Below are positions 45,091 to 54,760 of a DNA stretch of 64,000 bases, piece after piece. The position numbers and the translations under genes are program-made. Position 1 is the first letter of the stretch, and the number at the start of each line of letters is the position of its first letter. Source of the stretch: Chitinophaga flava (GTDB lineage: Bacteria; Bacteroidota; Bacteroidia; Chitinophagales; Chitinophagaceae); contig NZ_QFFJ01000002.1 in the NCBI RefSeq assembly GCF_003308995.1, positions 930,001-994,000 on the forward strand. The letters run 5' to 3'. The notes beneath the pieces are model-generated. The model saw nothing but the letters and a program-made list of their open reading frames with translations. It was not told the origin of the DNA and did no database searches.

Positions 45091-46215
45091 CTACTCAAAG
45101 TGGAGGATACCATTTTGATCATAATGGGATTTTACACCGTCTGCAGCTTCCAGGTTGTGGAGGAAAGCCTGCAGGGGCTGGTTCCTGTCTATGATTCCGA
45201 AGAAGCGTCTGCTACTAACTCTTTGGTTGTCCATCATTACGGTAATGCCGTACCACCGCAGTATGACAGGGGCTAGTTCCTGCAGGGAGGCATTTTCGAA
45301 AGTGTATACGCCTGTGCGCCAGCTCAATACTTTATCCGGGTCGAAAGCTGCTGTTGTCATACCCGTATGGCTGCTGGTGATTTCAAAGCCTGGTTTGAGT
45401 ATTTCGTTCTGCCGGGAGGAGGCTACTTTCACGGCACCTTCAACCAGGGCTACTTTTATGGAGCCGGAGTCGTAGGTGTTGATATTAAAGGCTGTTCCCA
45501 ACACACTAATCGTATTGCCTGGCAGATGCACGATAAAAGGCTGGTCTGCTTTGGCGGCGATCTGAAAGTAGGCTTCCCCGTTAACGGTCACTTCACGTTT
45601 GCTGCCGTTGAAGCTGAACGGGAAGCTGATGGTAGTACCTGCATTCAGTTGTACCTGGGTACCATCTGCCAGCAGGAGATTGTAGTCTTTTCCACGGGGA
45701 ACGGTGAGTGTATTCATCCCGCTGCCGGTTTGGTGGCGGGCATCGAAGCTCAGCGTTTGATGAGTGTTGTTTAAAACGGTATGACCTATCTGTATGCCGG
45801 ACGAGTCAGCACTGAGGTCTATGGTTTTACCATCTGCTGTTACCAGTCGGATGGTAGAATCCATGTTGTTCCCGAGTGCAGCAACAGGCTGGTGCTCATT
45901 GGTTGTGTTATGCCTGAGCAGATACCAGCTGCCGGTGATGGCCAGCAGGCAGGCGGCTGCAATACTGCAGGCTTTTCTGATATAACGAAGCCTGCTCCGT
46001 TGGTGGAGGTTGGTCAGGACCTCTTCAACGGGGTGTTGTGCAAAGCTTTCGCTTGCATCAGCCAGCAAACGGGACCTGTCCCCGTGTATGCTTTCCCAGA
46101 TACTGCGTGCTTGGGAATCTGCTTCAATAGCGTTGTAAAGCAATGCCTTCTCTTCGTCGCTGATAGTGCCCAACAGCTCGTCAAAAGTCAGTTCCCGTAT
46201 TTTTTCATAATCCAT
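45091..46215 (-). CDS. FecR-family anti-sigma factor
   Basis: A 374-residue protein. An N-terminal cytoplasmic part (about 1-80) precedes one transmembrane helix (about 83-100, ACSIAAACLLAITGSWYLL). The periplasmic FecR domain covers about 130-280, with LTVPRGKDYNLLLADGTQVQLNAGTTISFP, VTVNGEAYFQIA and VLGTAFNINTY. The C-terminal DUF4974 domain (about 295-374) reads YTFENASLQELAPVILRWYGI. It holds the ECF sigma factor until an outer-membrane signal arrives through an STN domain. It follows the sigma gene by 46 bp. The usual SusC partner is absent. Confidence 0.94.
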   Translation of the reverse strand: MDYEKIRELTFDELLGTISDEEKALLYNAIEADSQARSIWESIHGDRSRLLADASESFAQHPVEEVLTNLHQRSRLRYIRKACSIAAACLLAITGSWYLLRHNTTNEHQPVAALGNNMDSTIRLVTADGKTIDLSADSSGIQIGHTVLNNTHQTLSFDARHQTGSGMNTLTVPRGKDYNLLLADGTQVQLNAGTTISFPFSFNGSKREVTVNGEAYFQIAAKADQPFIVHLPGNTISVLGTAFNINTYDSGSIKVALVEGAVKVASSRQNEILKPGFEITSSHTGMTTAAFDPDKVLSWRTGVYTFENASLQELAPVILRWYGITVMMDNQRVSSRRFFGIIDRNQPLQAFLHNLEAADGVKSHYDQNGILHFE

Positions 46216-46261
46216 CTTGATCCGGATATTACCATATTAACGGAGTACACGACAAAAAGTA

Positions 46262-46810
46262 CTATAGGTCGTGGGAAGATTTTAATTTTTTCCTGAGAAT
46301 TCTGAGGGTAGTACTCATCTGGTTTTTGACAGTTTGCAGCGATAGGTGTTTTTCTGCTACAATTTCACGTTGGGTTTTATCTTCCAGGTAGGACATTTCA
46401 AATACTGTACGCTGCCCCACAGGCAACGCGTTAATGGCATTCGCCATCTGAAGCGACAGCTCCTTCCGCTCCATTGGATTGAAGTTGACCGTCATCTCCT
46501 TCAAATGCATATACATATGTACGTTCCGGTCCTTTACCGCATTACGCCGTATCCGGTCCATACACTTATTCTTAATACAAGTAATCAGATAACTCTTCAG
46601 GTGGAGATTGTCAGCCAGCTTATCCCTCCTGTTCCAGATGATAATCAGTACATCATGTACCACATCGGCCGCCTCCTCGGAATCTTTCAACAGGAAGTTG
46701 GCTTCCACATGCAAACGCCGGTAGTAACGGTTGTAAATCTGCGTAAATGCCCATTCGCTCCCGATCTTCAGATCAGTTACCAATTGCACATCAGTGTATG
46801 ATTCCATCAT
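46262..46810 (-). CDS. ECF-family RNA polymerase sigma factor
   Basis: A 182-residue sigma-70 factor. Region 2 includes FTQIYNRYYRRLHVEANFLLKDSEEAADVVHDVLIIIWNRR, and region 4 covers ALPVGQRTVFEMSYLEDKTQREIVAEKHLSLQTVKNQMSTTLRILRKKL. The layout is that of Bacteroidota FecI-like factors paired with FecR. It is the first gene of a minus-strand unit with FecR. Across a 380-bp gap it is divergent from an STN-domain protein and an efflux pump, which makes these the most likely targets (inference). Confidence 0.95.
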   Translation of the reverse strand: MMESYTDVQLVTDLKIGSEWAFTQIYNRYYRRLHVEANFLLKDSEEAADVVHDVLIIIWNRRDKLADNLHLKSYLITCIKNKCMDRIRRNAVKDRNVHMYMHLKEMTVNFNPMERKELSLQMANAINALPVGQRTVFEMSYLEDKTQREIVAEKHLSLQTVKNQMSTTLRILRKKLKSSHDL

Positions 46811-47190
46811 TTCCCCCTTTAAAATGTAGTAGTTGTTTTACATAACATTCCGGTCAAATTAAGTCTCCACGTATCAGTAACGGTTATCCGGGAAGTTTTT
46901 CAGTCAAAAAGGTCAGGGGTTTCGCAGATAGCTGCTATATTATTTTTTTGTAAAATCCTGTTAGCAAGTTAAACTATTATCACAACCTCAAAACAGGCAC
47001 TACCTCATCACGTTTGTTAAGCAATTGTAAAGCATTATTTAGTTACCCGAACTTGGGGACACAACAAAATCATCTCCCTTCATAGTACTTTTTACCGGTC
47101 AACTCGTTCAAAAGGATGTGATGAATTTCAGTCTGATTGTATAAAGATTATATTGAAACCCTTGCCGGTATTTTTCCAGCTCCTAACAAT
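46811..47190. other. Divergent control region between sigma factor and STN protein
   Basis: The 380 bp contain no convincing gene. The sequence is AT-rich with several A/T runs. No exact TAnnTTTG motif or strong palindrome was seen; TTTG followed after 19 bp by TATTTAGT is only a partial promoter match. An ECF-type promoter for the sigma/FecR regulon would be expected here but cannot be identified by eye. Confidence 0.5.
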
Positions 47191-47604
47191 ATGCTCAAAT
47201 ATTTACCTCACCAGACTTCCCTCCGCAAGACGACCTGGTTCGTCCTCATCTGGCTTCCCCTCGTAGCCTTCTCTCAACAACACTCCTCAGACCAGGCAGA
47301 AAAAATAAAAGTCCGTGTCAACGTCCATAATACACCCCTCAAAGATGTCTTTAAACTCATCAGCAGACAAACCGGCCTCACCTTCTTCGGTAGCAACTCC
47401 GGCTCATACGACATGAAGGTATCCCTCCACTCTGCCGATACCGAACTCACTAAACTGCTCGATGACCTCCTCAGCCCCCTCAATTTCTCCTGGGAAATAT
47501 CAGGTAAAGTCATCATCATCAGAAAAAAAACAGATCCCCCCATCACTCCACAATCCATGGAAATAATCTCCAGCACCCCCACACGACCTGTCATGGCAGA
47601 ATAA
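47191..47604 (+). CDS. Freestanding STN-domain protein (secretin/TonB short N-terminal domain)
   Basis: A 137-residue protein from the ATG at 47191; an ATG at 47137 would add 18 residues ahead of the signal peptide. A hydrophobic segment (TTWFVLIWLPLVAFSQQ) acts as signal peptide. The STN fold follows: VRVNVHNTPLKDVFKLISRQTGLTFF and LTKLLDDLLSPLNFSWEISGKVIIIRKK. STN domains normally head SusC/FecA receptors and contact FecR. Here translation stops about 20 residues after the domain, with no plug or barrel. Either a receptor was lost or this is a separate signalling module. It precedes the TolC gene by 84 bp. Confidence 0.85.
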   Translation: MLKYLPHQTSLRKTTWFVLIWLPLVAFSQQHSSDQAEKIKVRVNVHNTPLKDVFKLISRQTGLTFFGSNSGSYDMKVSLHSADTELTKLLDDLLSPLNFSWEISGKVIIIRKKTDPPITPQSMEIISSTPTRPVMAE

Positions 47605-47688
47605 CTGCCTCAATACCCATCTTCCATTAACCTTTAACCAATAACAGCGTTATTGTTATAGTCTCAACGTATTTCCCAATGCCGCGTC

Positions 47689-48930
47689 ATGAAAAAAATC
47701 AGGACAACGCTCCTGCTACTGTTGATACTAACCCAGATACAGGCGCAGGAACGGAACATACAATACTTCCTGGAACAGGGGATGGTCAACAGCCCCCTGC
47801 TAAAAGACTATCAAAATCAACTGCTGTCTGCCGCTATAGACAGCATGCGCCTCCGTGCCAGCTACGGATTCCTGGTAAACGGTAACAGCATCAACACCTA
47901 TGCTCCCGTTATCCACGGCTACGGCTATGACAACGCCATCAGCAACGGCGCCCAGGTAAGCGCCCTCGTTTCGGCCTCCCGCCTGTTCGTGGGAAAACGA
48001 AACATCGAAAACCAGTTCCGCGCCATCTCCCTGCAAAATGAAACGACCCGCAACACTGCCGCCATTACCAGCCAGGATCTGAAAAAAAATATCACCGCAC
48101 AATATATTACCGCCTACGGCGACTGGGCCCAGTACCTGTTCAACCAGGACGTACTGAAACTCCTGCAGGAAGAATCTTCCCTGCTGATTCAGCTCACCAG
48201 AGCAGGGACCTACAAACAAACCGATTACCTCACCTTCCTCGTCACGCTGCAACAACAGGAATTACTGGTGAAACAACTGCAGGCACAGTATCAGAACAAC
48301 TATGCCCTGCTCAATTACCTTTGCGGCCTTACCGATACCGCTTTTCATGAACTGCCGGACCCCGTCCTGCAGCCGGAAAATATACCTGGACCGGAATACA
48401 CCATCTTCTTCCGGAAATTTCAACTCGATAGCCTGCAACTGAAAAACAGCGATGCACAAATCGATTATAACTACCACCCCAGAATCAGCCTTTTCGCAGA
48501 CGGAGGATATAACAGCTCCCTGGCAGTGGACCCCTATAAAAATATAGGCGTCAGCGCCGGTGTCAGCCTTACTGTACCCATCTACGACGGTAAACAACGA
48601 AAAATGCAACACGATAAAATAACCCTCTCCGAACATACGCGGAGAGGATACCAGGATTTTTTTATGCAACAATACCGGCAACTGATACAGCAGTTAACGC
48701 AACAATTGCAGGCCGCCCAGCAACTGATAGATCAGGCAAGCGCCCGGATAAAATATGCAGAAGGGCTGATACAGGCCAATCGTAAACTGCTTATGAGTGG
48801 AGATGTTAGGATTGCAGATTATATCATCGCTATTAATAATTATCTCAATGCAAAAAATATCATCACCCTCAACACTATTAATAAATATCAGCTGATTAAC
48901 CAGCTGAACTACTGGAATCGCATTAATTAG
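47689..48930 (+). CDS. TolC-family outer-membrane efflux protein
   Basis: A 413-residue protein with a signal peptide ending near IQAQE. Two outer-membrane efflux protein repeats consist of long coiled helices (residues about 90-210 and 300-405), for example NYALLNYLCGLTDTA and QYRQLIQQLTQQLQAAQQLIDQASARIKYAEGLIQANRKLL. The beta-strand parts include YHPRISLFADGGYNSSL and GVSAGVSLTVPIYDGKQRK. It forms the exit duct of the tripartite pump encoded next. A small palindrome, CAATAAC-AGC-GTTATTG, sits at 47639-47655 in the gap before it. Confidence 0.92.
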   Translation: MKKIRTTLLLLLILTQIQAQERNIQYFLEQGMVNSPLLKDYQNQLLSAAIDSMRLRASYGFLVNGNSINTYAPVIHGYGYDNAISNGAQVSALVSASRLFVGKRNIENQFRAISLQNETTRNTAAITSQDLKKNITAQYITAYGDWAQYLFNQDVLKLLQEESSLLIQLTRAGTYKQTDYLTFLVTLQQQELLVKQLQAQYQNNYALLNYLCGLTDTAFHELPDPVLQPENIPGPEYTIFFRKFQLDSLQLKNSDAQIDYNYHPRISLFADGGYNSSLAVDPYKNIGVSAGVSLTVPIYDGKQRKMQHDKITLSEHTRRGYQDFFMQQYRQLIQQLTQQLQAAQQLIDQASARIKYAEGLIQANRKLLMSGDVRIADYIIAINNYLNAKNIITLNTINKYQLINQLNYWNRIN

Positions 48931-48936
48931 GCTGCT

Positions 48937-49851
48937 ATGAATATCAAAACAGGACTGGGCATATGGATGATCATGATGGTTACTGCCTGCCACAGCAGGC
49001 TTCCGGAGGAAACACCGGCCAACACCGGTACGCCCGTTACCGTAGCGTCCCCCGTCACGGGTACCGTGGAGGATACCGTAGTCCTCAACGCTACCGCTAC
49101 CTTTCTGCTTAAAACCTTTGTCAAGGCCGTGGCTAACGGTTTTCTGCAAACAGCCAATGTAAAACTCGGACAACATGTTTCCAGAGGGCAGGTGCTCTTC
49201 TCCCTCAAAACAAAAGAAGCAGTTAACCTGGGTAATACCATCAACCGGCTTGACTCCTCCTTCCGCTTTACAGGACTGATACCCATACGTGCCACTGGCA
49301 ACGGGTATATCACCCAGCTGGCCTATCAGGCAGGCAACTACGTACAGGACGGCGAACAACTGGCCACTATTTCAGATGACAGAAGCTTCGTTTTTATACT
49401 GAACCTGCCCTATGAGCTCACACCTTACCTGCAGGATAACCGCATGATGCAGTTGCAGTTGCCGGATGGACAAAGGCTGGCAGGACGCCTGGGAGAAGCC
49501 TTGCCTAGTGTTGATTCAGTGGCACAAACACAACATTATGTAGTACGCATCACCTCCCGTAAACTGATACCGGAAAACCTGGTCGCCAAAGTAATACTGA
49601 TCAAATCGAGGAAAACAGGTGCAGTACTGCTGCCTCGCGCAGCACTGCTCACCAATGAATCCCAAACAGACTACTGGATTATGAAACTGAAGGACAGTAT
49701 AACAGCCGTGAAGGTACCGGTACAAAAAGGATTGGAAGCCGGCGACAGGGTAGAAGTGTTGTCACCCATCCTCACAGCGCAAGACAGGGTGCTGGTGAGT
49801 GGTAACTATGGACTGCCGGATACGGCCAGGGTCATCATCATTAATCACTAG
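48937..49851 (+). CDS. RND efflux periplasmic adaptor, lipoprotein
   Basis: A 304-residue membrane-fusion protein. The N-terminus ends in the lipobox VTAC, with Cys18 as lipid anchor. A lipoyl-like hairpin (VKLGQHVSRGQVLFSLKTKEA) is followed by TGNGYITQLAYQAGNYVQDGEQLATISD, and the C-terminal membrane-proximal part reads TGAVLLPRAALLTNESQTDYWIM. It links the RND pump to TolC. It is shorter than usual adaptors (around 350-400 aa) because the coiled-coil hairpin is brief. It begins 6 bp after the tolC stop and ends 3 bp before the permease. Confidence 0.92.
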   Translation: MNIKTGLGIWMIMMVTACHSRLPEETPANTGTPVTVASPVTGTVEDTVVLNATATFLLKTFVKAVANGFLQTANVKLGQHVSRGQVLFSLKTKEAVNLGNTINRLDSSFRFTGLIPIRATGNGYITQLAYQAGNYVQDGEQLATISDDRSFVFILNLPYELTPYLQDNRMMQLQLPDGQRLAGRLGEALPSVDSVAQTQHYVVRITSRKLIPENLVAKVILIKSRKTGAVLLPRAALLTNESQTDYWIMKLKDSITAVKVPVQKGLEAGDRVEVLSPILTAQDRVLVSGNYGLPDTARVIIINH

Positions 49852-49854
49852 CGC

Positions 49855-52800
49855 ATGAAACAGTATTTTGTTGCTTACAGAAATCCGATAGCGGTGATGA
49901 CAGCCATCATCATCCTGGGAGGTCTGTTTGCCTACGGCAAAATAAGGTCTGCGCTTTTTCCCGAAATCACTTTCCCAAAAATTAAAATCATTGCAGAGGC
50001 AGGACAGCAGCCGGTCAATAAAATGATGATCACCGTTACCCGGCCGCTGGAGCTGGCTATCAAACAGGTACCGGACCTGCAAACGATCAGAAGTGTTACC
50101 AGTCGCGGCAGTTGTGAAATAGCTGCTTTTATGGACTGGAGTGCGGATATCGATATCAGTCAGCAACGTATATCTTCCAGGATCGAAGAAATAAAAAACA
50201 CGCTGCCACCTGATATCAGCATCCGTGTGGAAAGAATGAACCCTTCCATCCTTCCCGTCAGCGGCTATACGCTGGAAGGTACCGGTCTCTCGCCGATAGA
50301 CCTTAAATACCTGGCCACCTATACGATAAAACCGTTTCTGTCGCAGGTGGAAGGGGTGGCTGAAATCCGTGTTATTGGTGGCAAGAACAAAGAATACTGG
50401 GTGGAACTGGACCGTGGCAAAATGAATACGCTGGGTATCACTCCGGAAATGATCGGCAATGCATTGAATCAGACCAATTTTATTAAGTCTAATGGTTACC
50501 TGACCGACTACCGTTTGTTGTACCTGACGGTCACCGATGCGCTGGTCAGCAACCGGCAGCAGCTGGAAAATATCGTGATCAGCAACAACGGCCAACGCAT
50601 CGTTTTGCTGAAAGACATCGCAGCGGTGGGTATCCGCGAAGCCAAAGAATATATCAAGATTAACGCTAATGGCCATGAAGGGGTGCTGATAGCTGTGATC
50701 AAACAGCCCAATGCCAATCTGGTAGATGTGTCTGACAGAATGGAGCGGCAGCTTGCTGTACTGCGAAAGACTTTGCCTGCTCAGGTGAAGATAGCGCCCT
50801 ACTATGTGCAGGCTGATTTTGTGCAGGACGCTATTCGCAGCGTGACAGACAGTTTATGGGTAGGGCTGTTGCTGGCTATCCTGGTGGCGGTAATATTTCT
50901 GCGTTCGGCCAAAGCGAGTTTCACCATTATGATCAGCATACCGGTCACCTTGTTGCTGACGCTGATTGTGTTGTATACAACGGGTCAGACTTTTAACATC
51001 ATGACGTTGGGAGCCATAGCAGCAGCTATCGGCCTGATCATCGATGATGCGATTGTGGTAGTGGAACAGCTGCACCGGACACATGAAGAACATCCGGGAG
51101 AGCCTGGTAATATGGTGGTACATAAGGCTATTGATTATCTGCTGCCTGCGATGGTAGGATCATCCCTGAGTACCATTGTTATTTTCCTGCCTTTTGTGCT
51201 GATGACCGGCGTAGCTGGTGCTTATTTTAAGGTGATGACGAACACGATGATCGTTACGCTTATTTGTTCTTTTCTGGTCACCTGGCTGGTGTTGCCGGTC
51301 ATCTATCTGTTGCTGGGCAAAAAGCATATACCACAAAAGCTGCCGCCAGGTCATACCTTAAAACGCCAGCGCTGGGTGACGTTTTTTATTACGCGTCCCT
51401 GGCTGAGTGTATTGCTGGTGCTGGTGCTGATTATTGCTGCAGTGCTGATATTACCAAGGCTGGAAACGGGATTCCTGCCGGAGATGGACGAAGGGAGTAT
51501 TGTGATGGACTACAGTTCGCCGCCGGGAACTTCGCTGGAGGAGACAGACCGGATATTACGGGAGGTGGAAAAAATCATCACCGCCACGCCTGAAGTAGCC
51601 GCTTACTCGCGGCGTACCGGAACACAGATGGGCTTTTTTATCACGGAGCCTAACAGGGGAGACTATCTTATTCAGTTGAAGAAAGACCGGCGTGTTAGCA
51701 CCAACGAAGTGATCGACAAGCTGCGTCAGAAGATAGAAGCTTCGCAGCCGGCATTGCGGGTGGATTTCGGGCAGGTGATCGGTGATATGCTGGGAGATCT
51801 GATGACTTCGGTGCAGCCGGTGGAGGTGAAGATATTCGGGAATGATCCGCAGGCTTTGCAGGTACTGGCCAGGCAGGTGGCAGCGGTGGTGAAGGGTGTG
51901 AAAGGTACTGCAGATGTGTTTGACGGAATCGTAATTGCGGGGCCGGGTATCAACATTACCCTGAATACCGTTGCCCTGGCACAATATGGTATTACACCTG
52001 CCAGCCTGCAGTATCAGCTGCAGGCGGCGCAGGAAGGTAATGTAGCGGGAAGTGTGTTTGAGAAGGAGCAGTTGTCGCCTATCCGGCTGGTATATCCTGG
52101 CAACAGCCGGTTGAAAGTAGCGGAGATAGGGCAGTTGCAGGTATTTCTTCCGGGAGGCAAGCTACGTCCGGTGACAGATTTTGCCCGTATCGAAATGCAG
52201 GGCGGCGATGCGGAAATCAACCGGGAGAACCTGCAGTCCATGGGGCTGGTGACTGCTAGACTGAACAACAGCGGGCTGGGTACGGTGATGAAGAAGGTTG
52301 ACCAGGAGATACACGCCCGCATACAGCTGCCACAGGGTTACAGTATTATGTACGGCGGCGCATATGCTGAGCAGCAGCAATCATTCCGCGAGCTGTTGAT
52401 GATATTGATAACTGCTTCCCTGCTGGTGTTTGGGGTGATCCTTTTTCTGTACCGCAGTGTTCAGGATGCGCTGATTATTCTGCTGGTGGCGGTATTGGGT
52501 ATTACAGGCAGTTATATCGCCTTGTATATCACCGGTACTCCGCTGAATGTAGGGAGTTATACCGGTCTGATCATGATTGTGGGGATTATCGGGGAGAATG
52601 CCATTTTTACTTTTTTACAGTTCCATGAGTCGATGCTTCATACGGAAGATGCAGATGAGGCTATTGTGTACGCTATTTCCACGCGGCTGCGTCCCAAGCT
52701 GATGACAGCTCTTGGCGCTATTGTTGCGCTGATGCCTATTGCGCTGGGCATTGGTACCGGGGCGCAGTTGCACCAGCCGCTGGCGATTGCGGTGATAGGT

Positions 52801-52872
52801 GGTTTCCTGGTGGCGATGCCGTTGTTGCTGATTGTATTACCTGCGTTTATGCGCTGGCGGTATAAGCGATAG
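49855..52872 (+). CDS. RND-family efflux permease (AcrB/HAE1-like)
   Basis: A 1005-residue inner-membrane pump with twelve helices and two periplasmic porter/docking parts. The proton relay Asp397-Asp398 in GLIIDDAIVVVEQ marks the HAE1-type (drug or organic substrate) pattern, not the metal CzcA type. The start NPIAVMTAIIILGGLFAYGKI and the second half GVILFLYRSVQDALIILLVA with GIIGENAIFTFLQFHES are standard. It expels a hydrophobic or amphipathic compound. Same-strand genes continue 41 bp later with a biosynthetic cluster, so the cargo may be its lipid product (inference). Confidence 0.94.
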   Translation: MKQYFVAYRNPIAVMTAIIILGGLFAYGKIRSALFPEITFPKIKIIAEAGQQPVNKMMITVTRPLELAIKQVPDLQTIRSVTSRGSCEIAAFMDWSADIDISQQRISSRIEEIKNTLPPDISIRVERMNPSILPVSGYTLEGTGLSPIDLKYLATYTIKPFLSQVEGVAEIRVIGGKNKEYWVELDRGKMNTLGITPEMIGNALNQTNFIKSNGYLTDYRLLYLTVTDALVSNRQQLENIVISNNGQRIVLLKDIAAVGIREAKEYIKINANGHEGVLIAVIKQPNANLVDVSDRMERQLAVLRKTLPAQVKIAPYYVQADFVQDAIRSVTDSLWVGLLLAILVAVIFLRSAKASFTIMISIPVTLLLTLIVLYTTGQTFNIMTLGAIAAAIGLIIDDAIVVVEQLHRTHEEHPGEPGNMVVHKAIDYLLPAMVGSSLSTIVIFLPFVLMTGVAGAYFKVMTNTMIVTLICSFLVTWLVLPVIYLLLGKKHIPQKLPPGHTLKRQRWVTFFITRPWLSVLLVLVLIIAAVLILPRLETGFLPEMDEGSIVMDYSSPPGTSLEETDRILREVEKIITATPEVAAYSRRTGTQMGFFITEPNRGDYLIQLKKDRRVSTNEVIDKLRQKIEASQPALRVDFGQVIGDMLGDLMTSVQPVEVKIFGNDPQALQVLARQVAAVVKGVKGTADVFDGIVIAGPGINITLNTVALAQYGITPASLQYQLQAAQEGNVAGSVFEKEQLSPIRLVYPGNSRLKVAEIGQLQVFLPGGKLRPVTDFARIEMQGGDAEINRENLQSMGLVTARLNNSGLGTVMKKVDQEIHARIQLPQGYSIMYGGAYAEQQQSFRELLMILITASLLVFGVILFLYRSVQDALIILLVAVLGITGSYIALYITGTPLNVGSYTGLIMIVGIIGENAIFTFLQFHESMLHTEDADEAIVYAISTRLRPKLMTALGAIVALMPIALGIGTGAQLHQPLAIAVIGGFLVAMPLLLIVLPAFMRWRYKR

Positions 52873-52913
52873 CACAACCGTACTTCCAAATATGTCGTAT
52901 ATTGCTAATGTAC

Positions 52914-54050
52914 ATGGGTTTACAGCATCACATTATCATTATCGGCGGGGGGCTCGCCGGACTGACAGGAGCTATCCACCTTTCCCGTGCGGGATTGCCG
53001 GTGACCCTGATCGAGAAAAACAGATTTCCGAAACATAAAGTCTGCGGGGAATATATCTCCAATGAAGTATTACCTTATTTGCAATGGCTGGGGGCAGACC
53101 CTGCAGAACTGAGGCCTGCAGACATTTCCCGGCTACTGCTTTCTGCGGCCAATGGAAAAACGCTTACCGCCTCCCTGCCGCTGGGTGGTTTTGGTATCAG
53201 CCGTTATGCTATAGATGCTTTCCTGATGAACAAAGCGCTGGCTGCCGGCGTTAGGTTGGTGACCGACACTGTTACCAGTGTGGATTATGAAGATAACCGT
53301 TTTACGGTGGAAACGCAGGGACACGGTAGTTTTGAAGGGACGGTAACGTTGGGTGCCTATGGAAAACGTTCTATACTCGACCAGCGTCTGTCGAGGAACT
53401 TTCTGCAGCAACGGGCGCCATGGCTGGCTGTCAAAGGACATTACGAAGGTGATTTCCCTGATGACCTGGTAGCCCTGCACAATTTTCCGGGTGGTTATTG
53501 CGGCGTTTCGAAAATTGAAACCGGACACCTGAATATCTGTTATCTGGTAAGTACAGACAGTTTCCGTCAGTATGGAGATATTCAGCAGCACCGGGAAGAA
53601 GTGATGTACCGGAATATACATCTCAGGGAAATTTTTTCACATAGCCGTGCGTTGTTTGAGCAACCGCTTTCTATCAGCCAGATATGTTTTGATGAAAAGA
53701 CGAAGGTAGAACAGCATATGCTGATGACGGGGGATACCGCCGGACTCATTCATCCGCTTTGTGGCAATGGTATGGCGATGGCCATAGACAGTGCGCGGAT
53801 GGCGGCAGAAGGAGTGTTGCGGTTTTGCAGGGAAACAGACTATTCCCGCCGGCAGCTGGAAGATGATTACAGCAAACGTTGGGAGCGGGCTTTCAGCAGA
53901 CGTATGAAAACAGGGCGGCTGTTGAACAACCTTTTCCTGAAAGACAGGCTTTCCACCTGGCTGATACAGCAGATGGCATCTTTCCCGGCAGTATTGCCAT
54001 TTATCATCCGGCAAACACATGGCCGGCCATTAAAAGTGATGAACACATGA
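52914..54050 (+). CDS. FAD-dependent oxidoreductase (geranylgeranyl reductase / hydroxylase type)
   Basis: A 378-residue flavoprotein from the ATG at 52914; starts at 52908 or 52902 would add a few residues. HHIIIIGGGLAGLTGAIHLSRAG is the dinucleotide-binding motif, followed by VCGEYISNEVLPYLQWLG (near residue 50) and MLMTGDTAGLIHPLCGNGMAMAIDSA (the GD motif for FAD). Such enzymes hydroxylate aromatic rings or reduce isoprenoid double bonds. As the first gene of the polyketide cluster, it resembles SrsC-type hydroxylases that act after a type III PKS in Streptomyces (inference). It overlaps the methyltransferase by 4 bp (ATGA). Confidence 0.88.
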   Translation: MGLQHHIIIIGGGLAGLTGAIHLSRAGLPVTLIEKNRFPKHKVCGEYISNEVLPYLQWLGADPAELRPADISRLLLSAANGKTLTASLPLGGFGISRYAIDAFLMNKALAAGVRLVTDTVTSVDYEDNRFTVETQGHGSFEGTVTLGAYGKRSILDQRLSRNFLQQRAPWLAVKGHYEGDFPDDLVALHNFPGGYCGVSKIETGHLNICYLVSTDSFRQYGDIQQHREEVMYRNIHLREIFSHSRALFEQPLSISQICFDEKTKVEQHMLMTGDTAGLIHPLCGNGMAMAIDSARMAAEGVLRFCRETDYSRRQLEDDYSKRWERAFSRRMKTGRLLNNLFLKDRLSTWLIQQMASFPAVLPFIIRQTHGRPLKVMNT

Positions 54051-54760
54051 TACTCAATACCAGAGAACGTGTGCTGGCGCCTGAGATCATGGACGATTTT
54101 TCCATGGAAGGAGAACGCTTGCAAAGGGCATTGGACAAAATAGCAAAGATCAACCGGAAACTGGGAGGCAACAGGATTACACTGAAAGGCGTAGCGACAC
54201 TGATGCGGCAACTGCCTCCCGAAAAAACAGTGACTATCATGGATATCGGGTGTGGTAACGGTGATATGCTGCGGGCACTGGCGGATGAAGGACGTCAACG
54301 TGGATGGAAGTTGCATCTGGTGGGAGTTGATGCCAATCGTTTTACAGTACATCATGCAGCAGCACTGTCGGTGGATTATCCGGAAATCAGTTATGACTGT
54401 ATCGATGTGACACATGATTCTTTTGCGGAGATGGAATATGATATTGTGTTATTAACACTGACCCTGCATCATTTTACTGATGCAACCATATTGGCGCTGA
54501 TGCAACATTTTTGCAGGTGTGCTACGGTTGGAATTGTGGTGAATGATCTGCATCGCAGCAGCATCGCCTACCGGTTGTTTCAGCTGTTGTGTTACGTGCT
54601 GGGACTAGAGGAAATGACCCGTTATGACGGGCTGACCTCTATTATGCGTGGGTTTAAAAAGCCGGAGCTGATAGAGCTTTGCCGGCAACTGAATATCAGG
54701 AATTACAGTCTGCGTTGGCGATGGGCTTTCCGTTACCAATGGGTTATATCAAATTTATGA
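54047..54760 (+). CDS. Class I SAM-dependent methyltransferase of the polyketide cluster
   Basis: A 237-residue enzyme from the ATG at 54047, inside the preceding stop (ATGA). The SAM-binding motif is TIMDIGCGNGDMLRALADEG, followed by LHLVGVDANRFTVHHA and YDIVLLTLTLHHFTDAT. A long tail (about 185-237) includes LGLEEMTRYDGLTSIMRGFKKPEL. Between a flavoprotein and a type III polyketide synthase, O- or C-methylation of the phenol or pyrone product is the simplest role. Position and overlap both indicate translational coupling. Confidence 0.9.
   Translation: MILNTRERVLAPEIMDDFSMEGERLQRALDKIAKINRKLGGNRITLKGVATLMRQLPPEKTVTIMDIGCGNGDMLRALADEGRQRGWKLHLVGVDANRFTVHHAAALSVDYPEISYDCIDVTHDSFAEMEYDIVLLTLTLHHFTDATILALMQHFCRCATVGIVVNDLHRSSIAYRLFQLLCYVLGLEEMTRYDGLTSIMRGFKKPELIELCRQLNIRNYSLRWRWAFRYQWVISNL

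Noticed and set aside
47639..47655. Terminator between STN and TolC genes
   Set aside because: CAATAAC-AGC-GTTATTG is only 7 bp, AT-rich and has no T-run.
49855..52872. Heavy-metal (CzcA-type) pump
   Set aside because: The relay reads GLIIDDAIVVVEQ with two Asp, as in HAE1/AcrB-type pumps; no metal-binding neighbours.
53879..54046. Upstream extension of the cluster methyltransferase
   Set aside because: Lies inside the flavoprotein gene in another frame; the ATGA overlap at 54047 is a better start.
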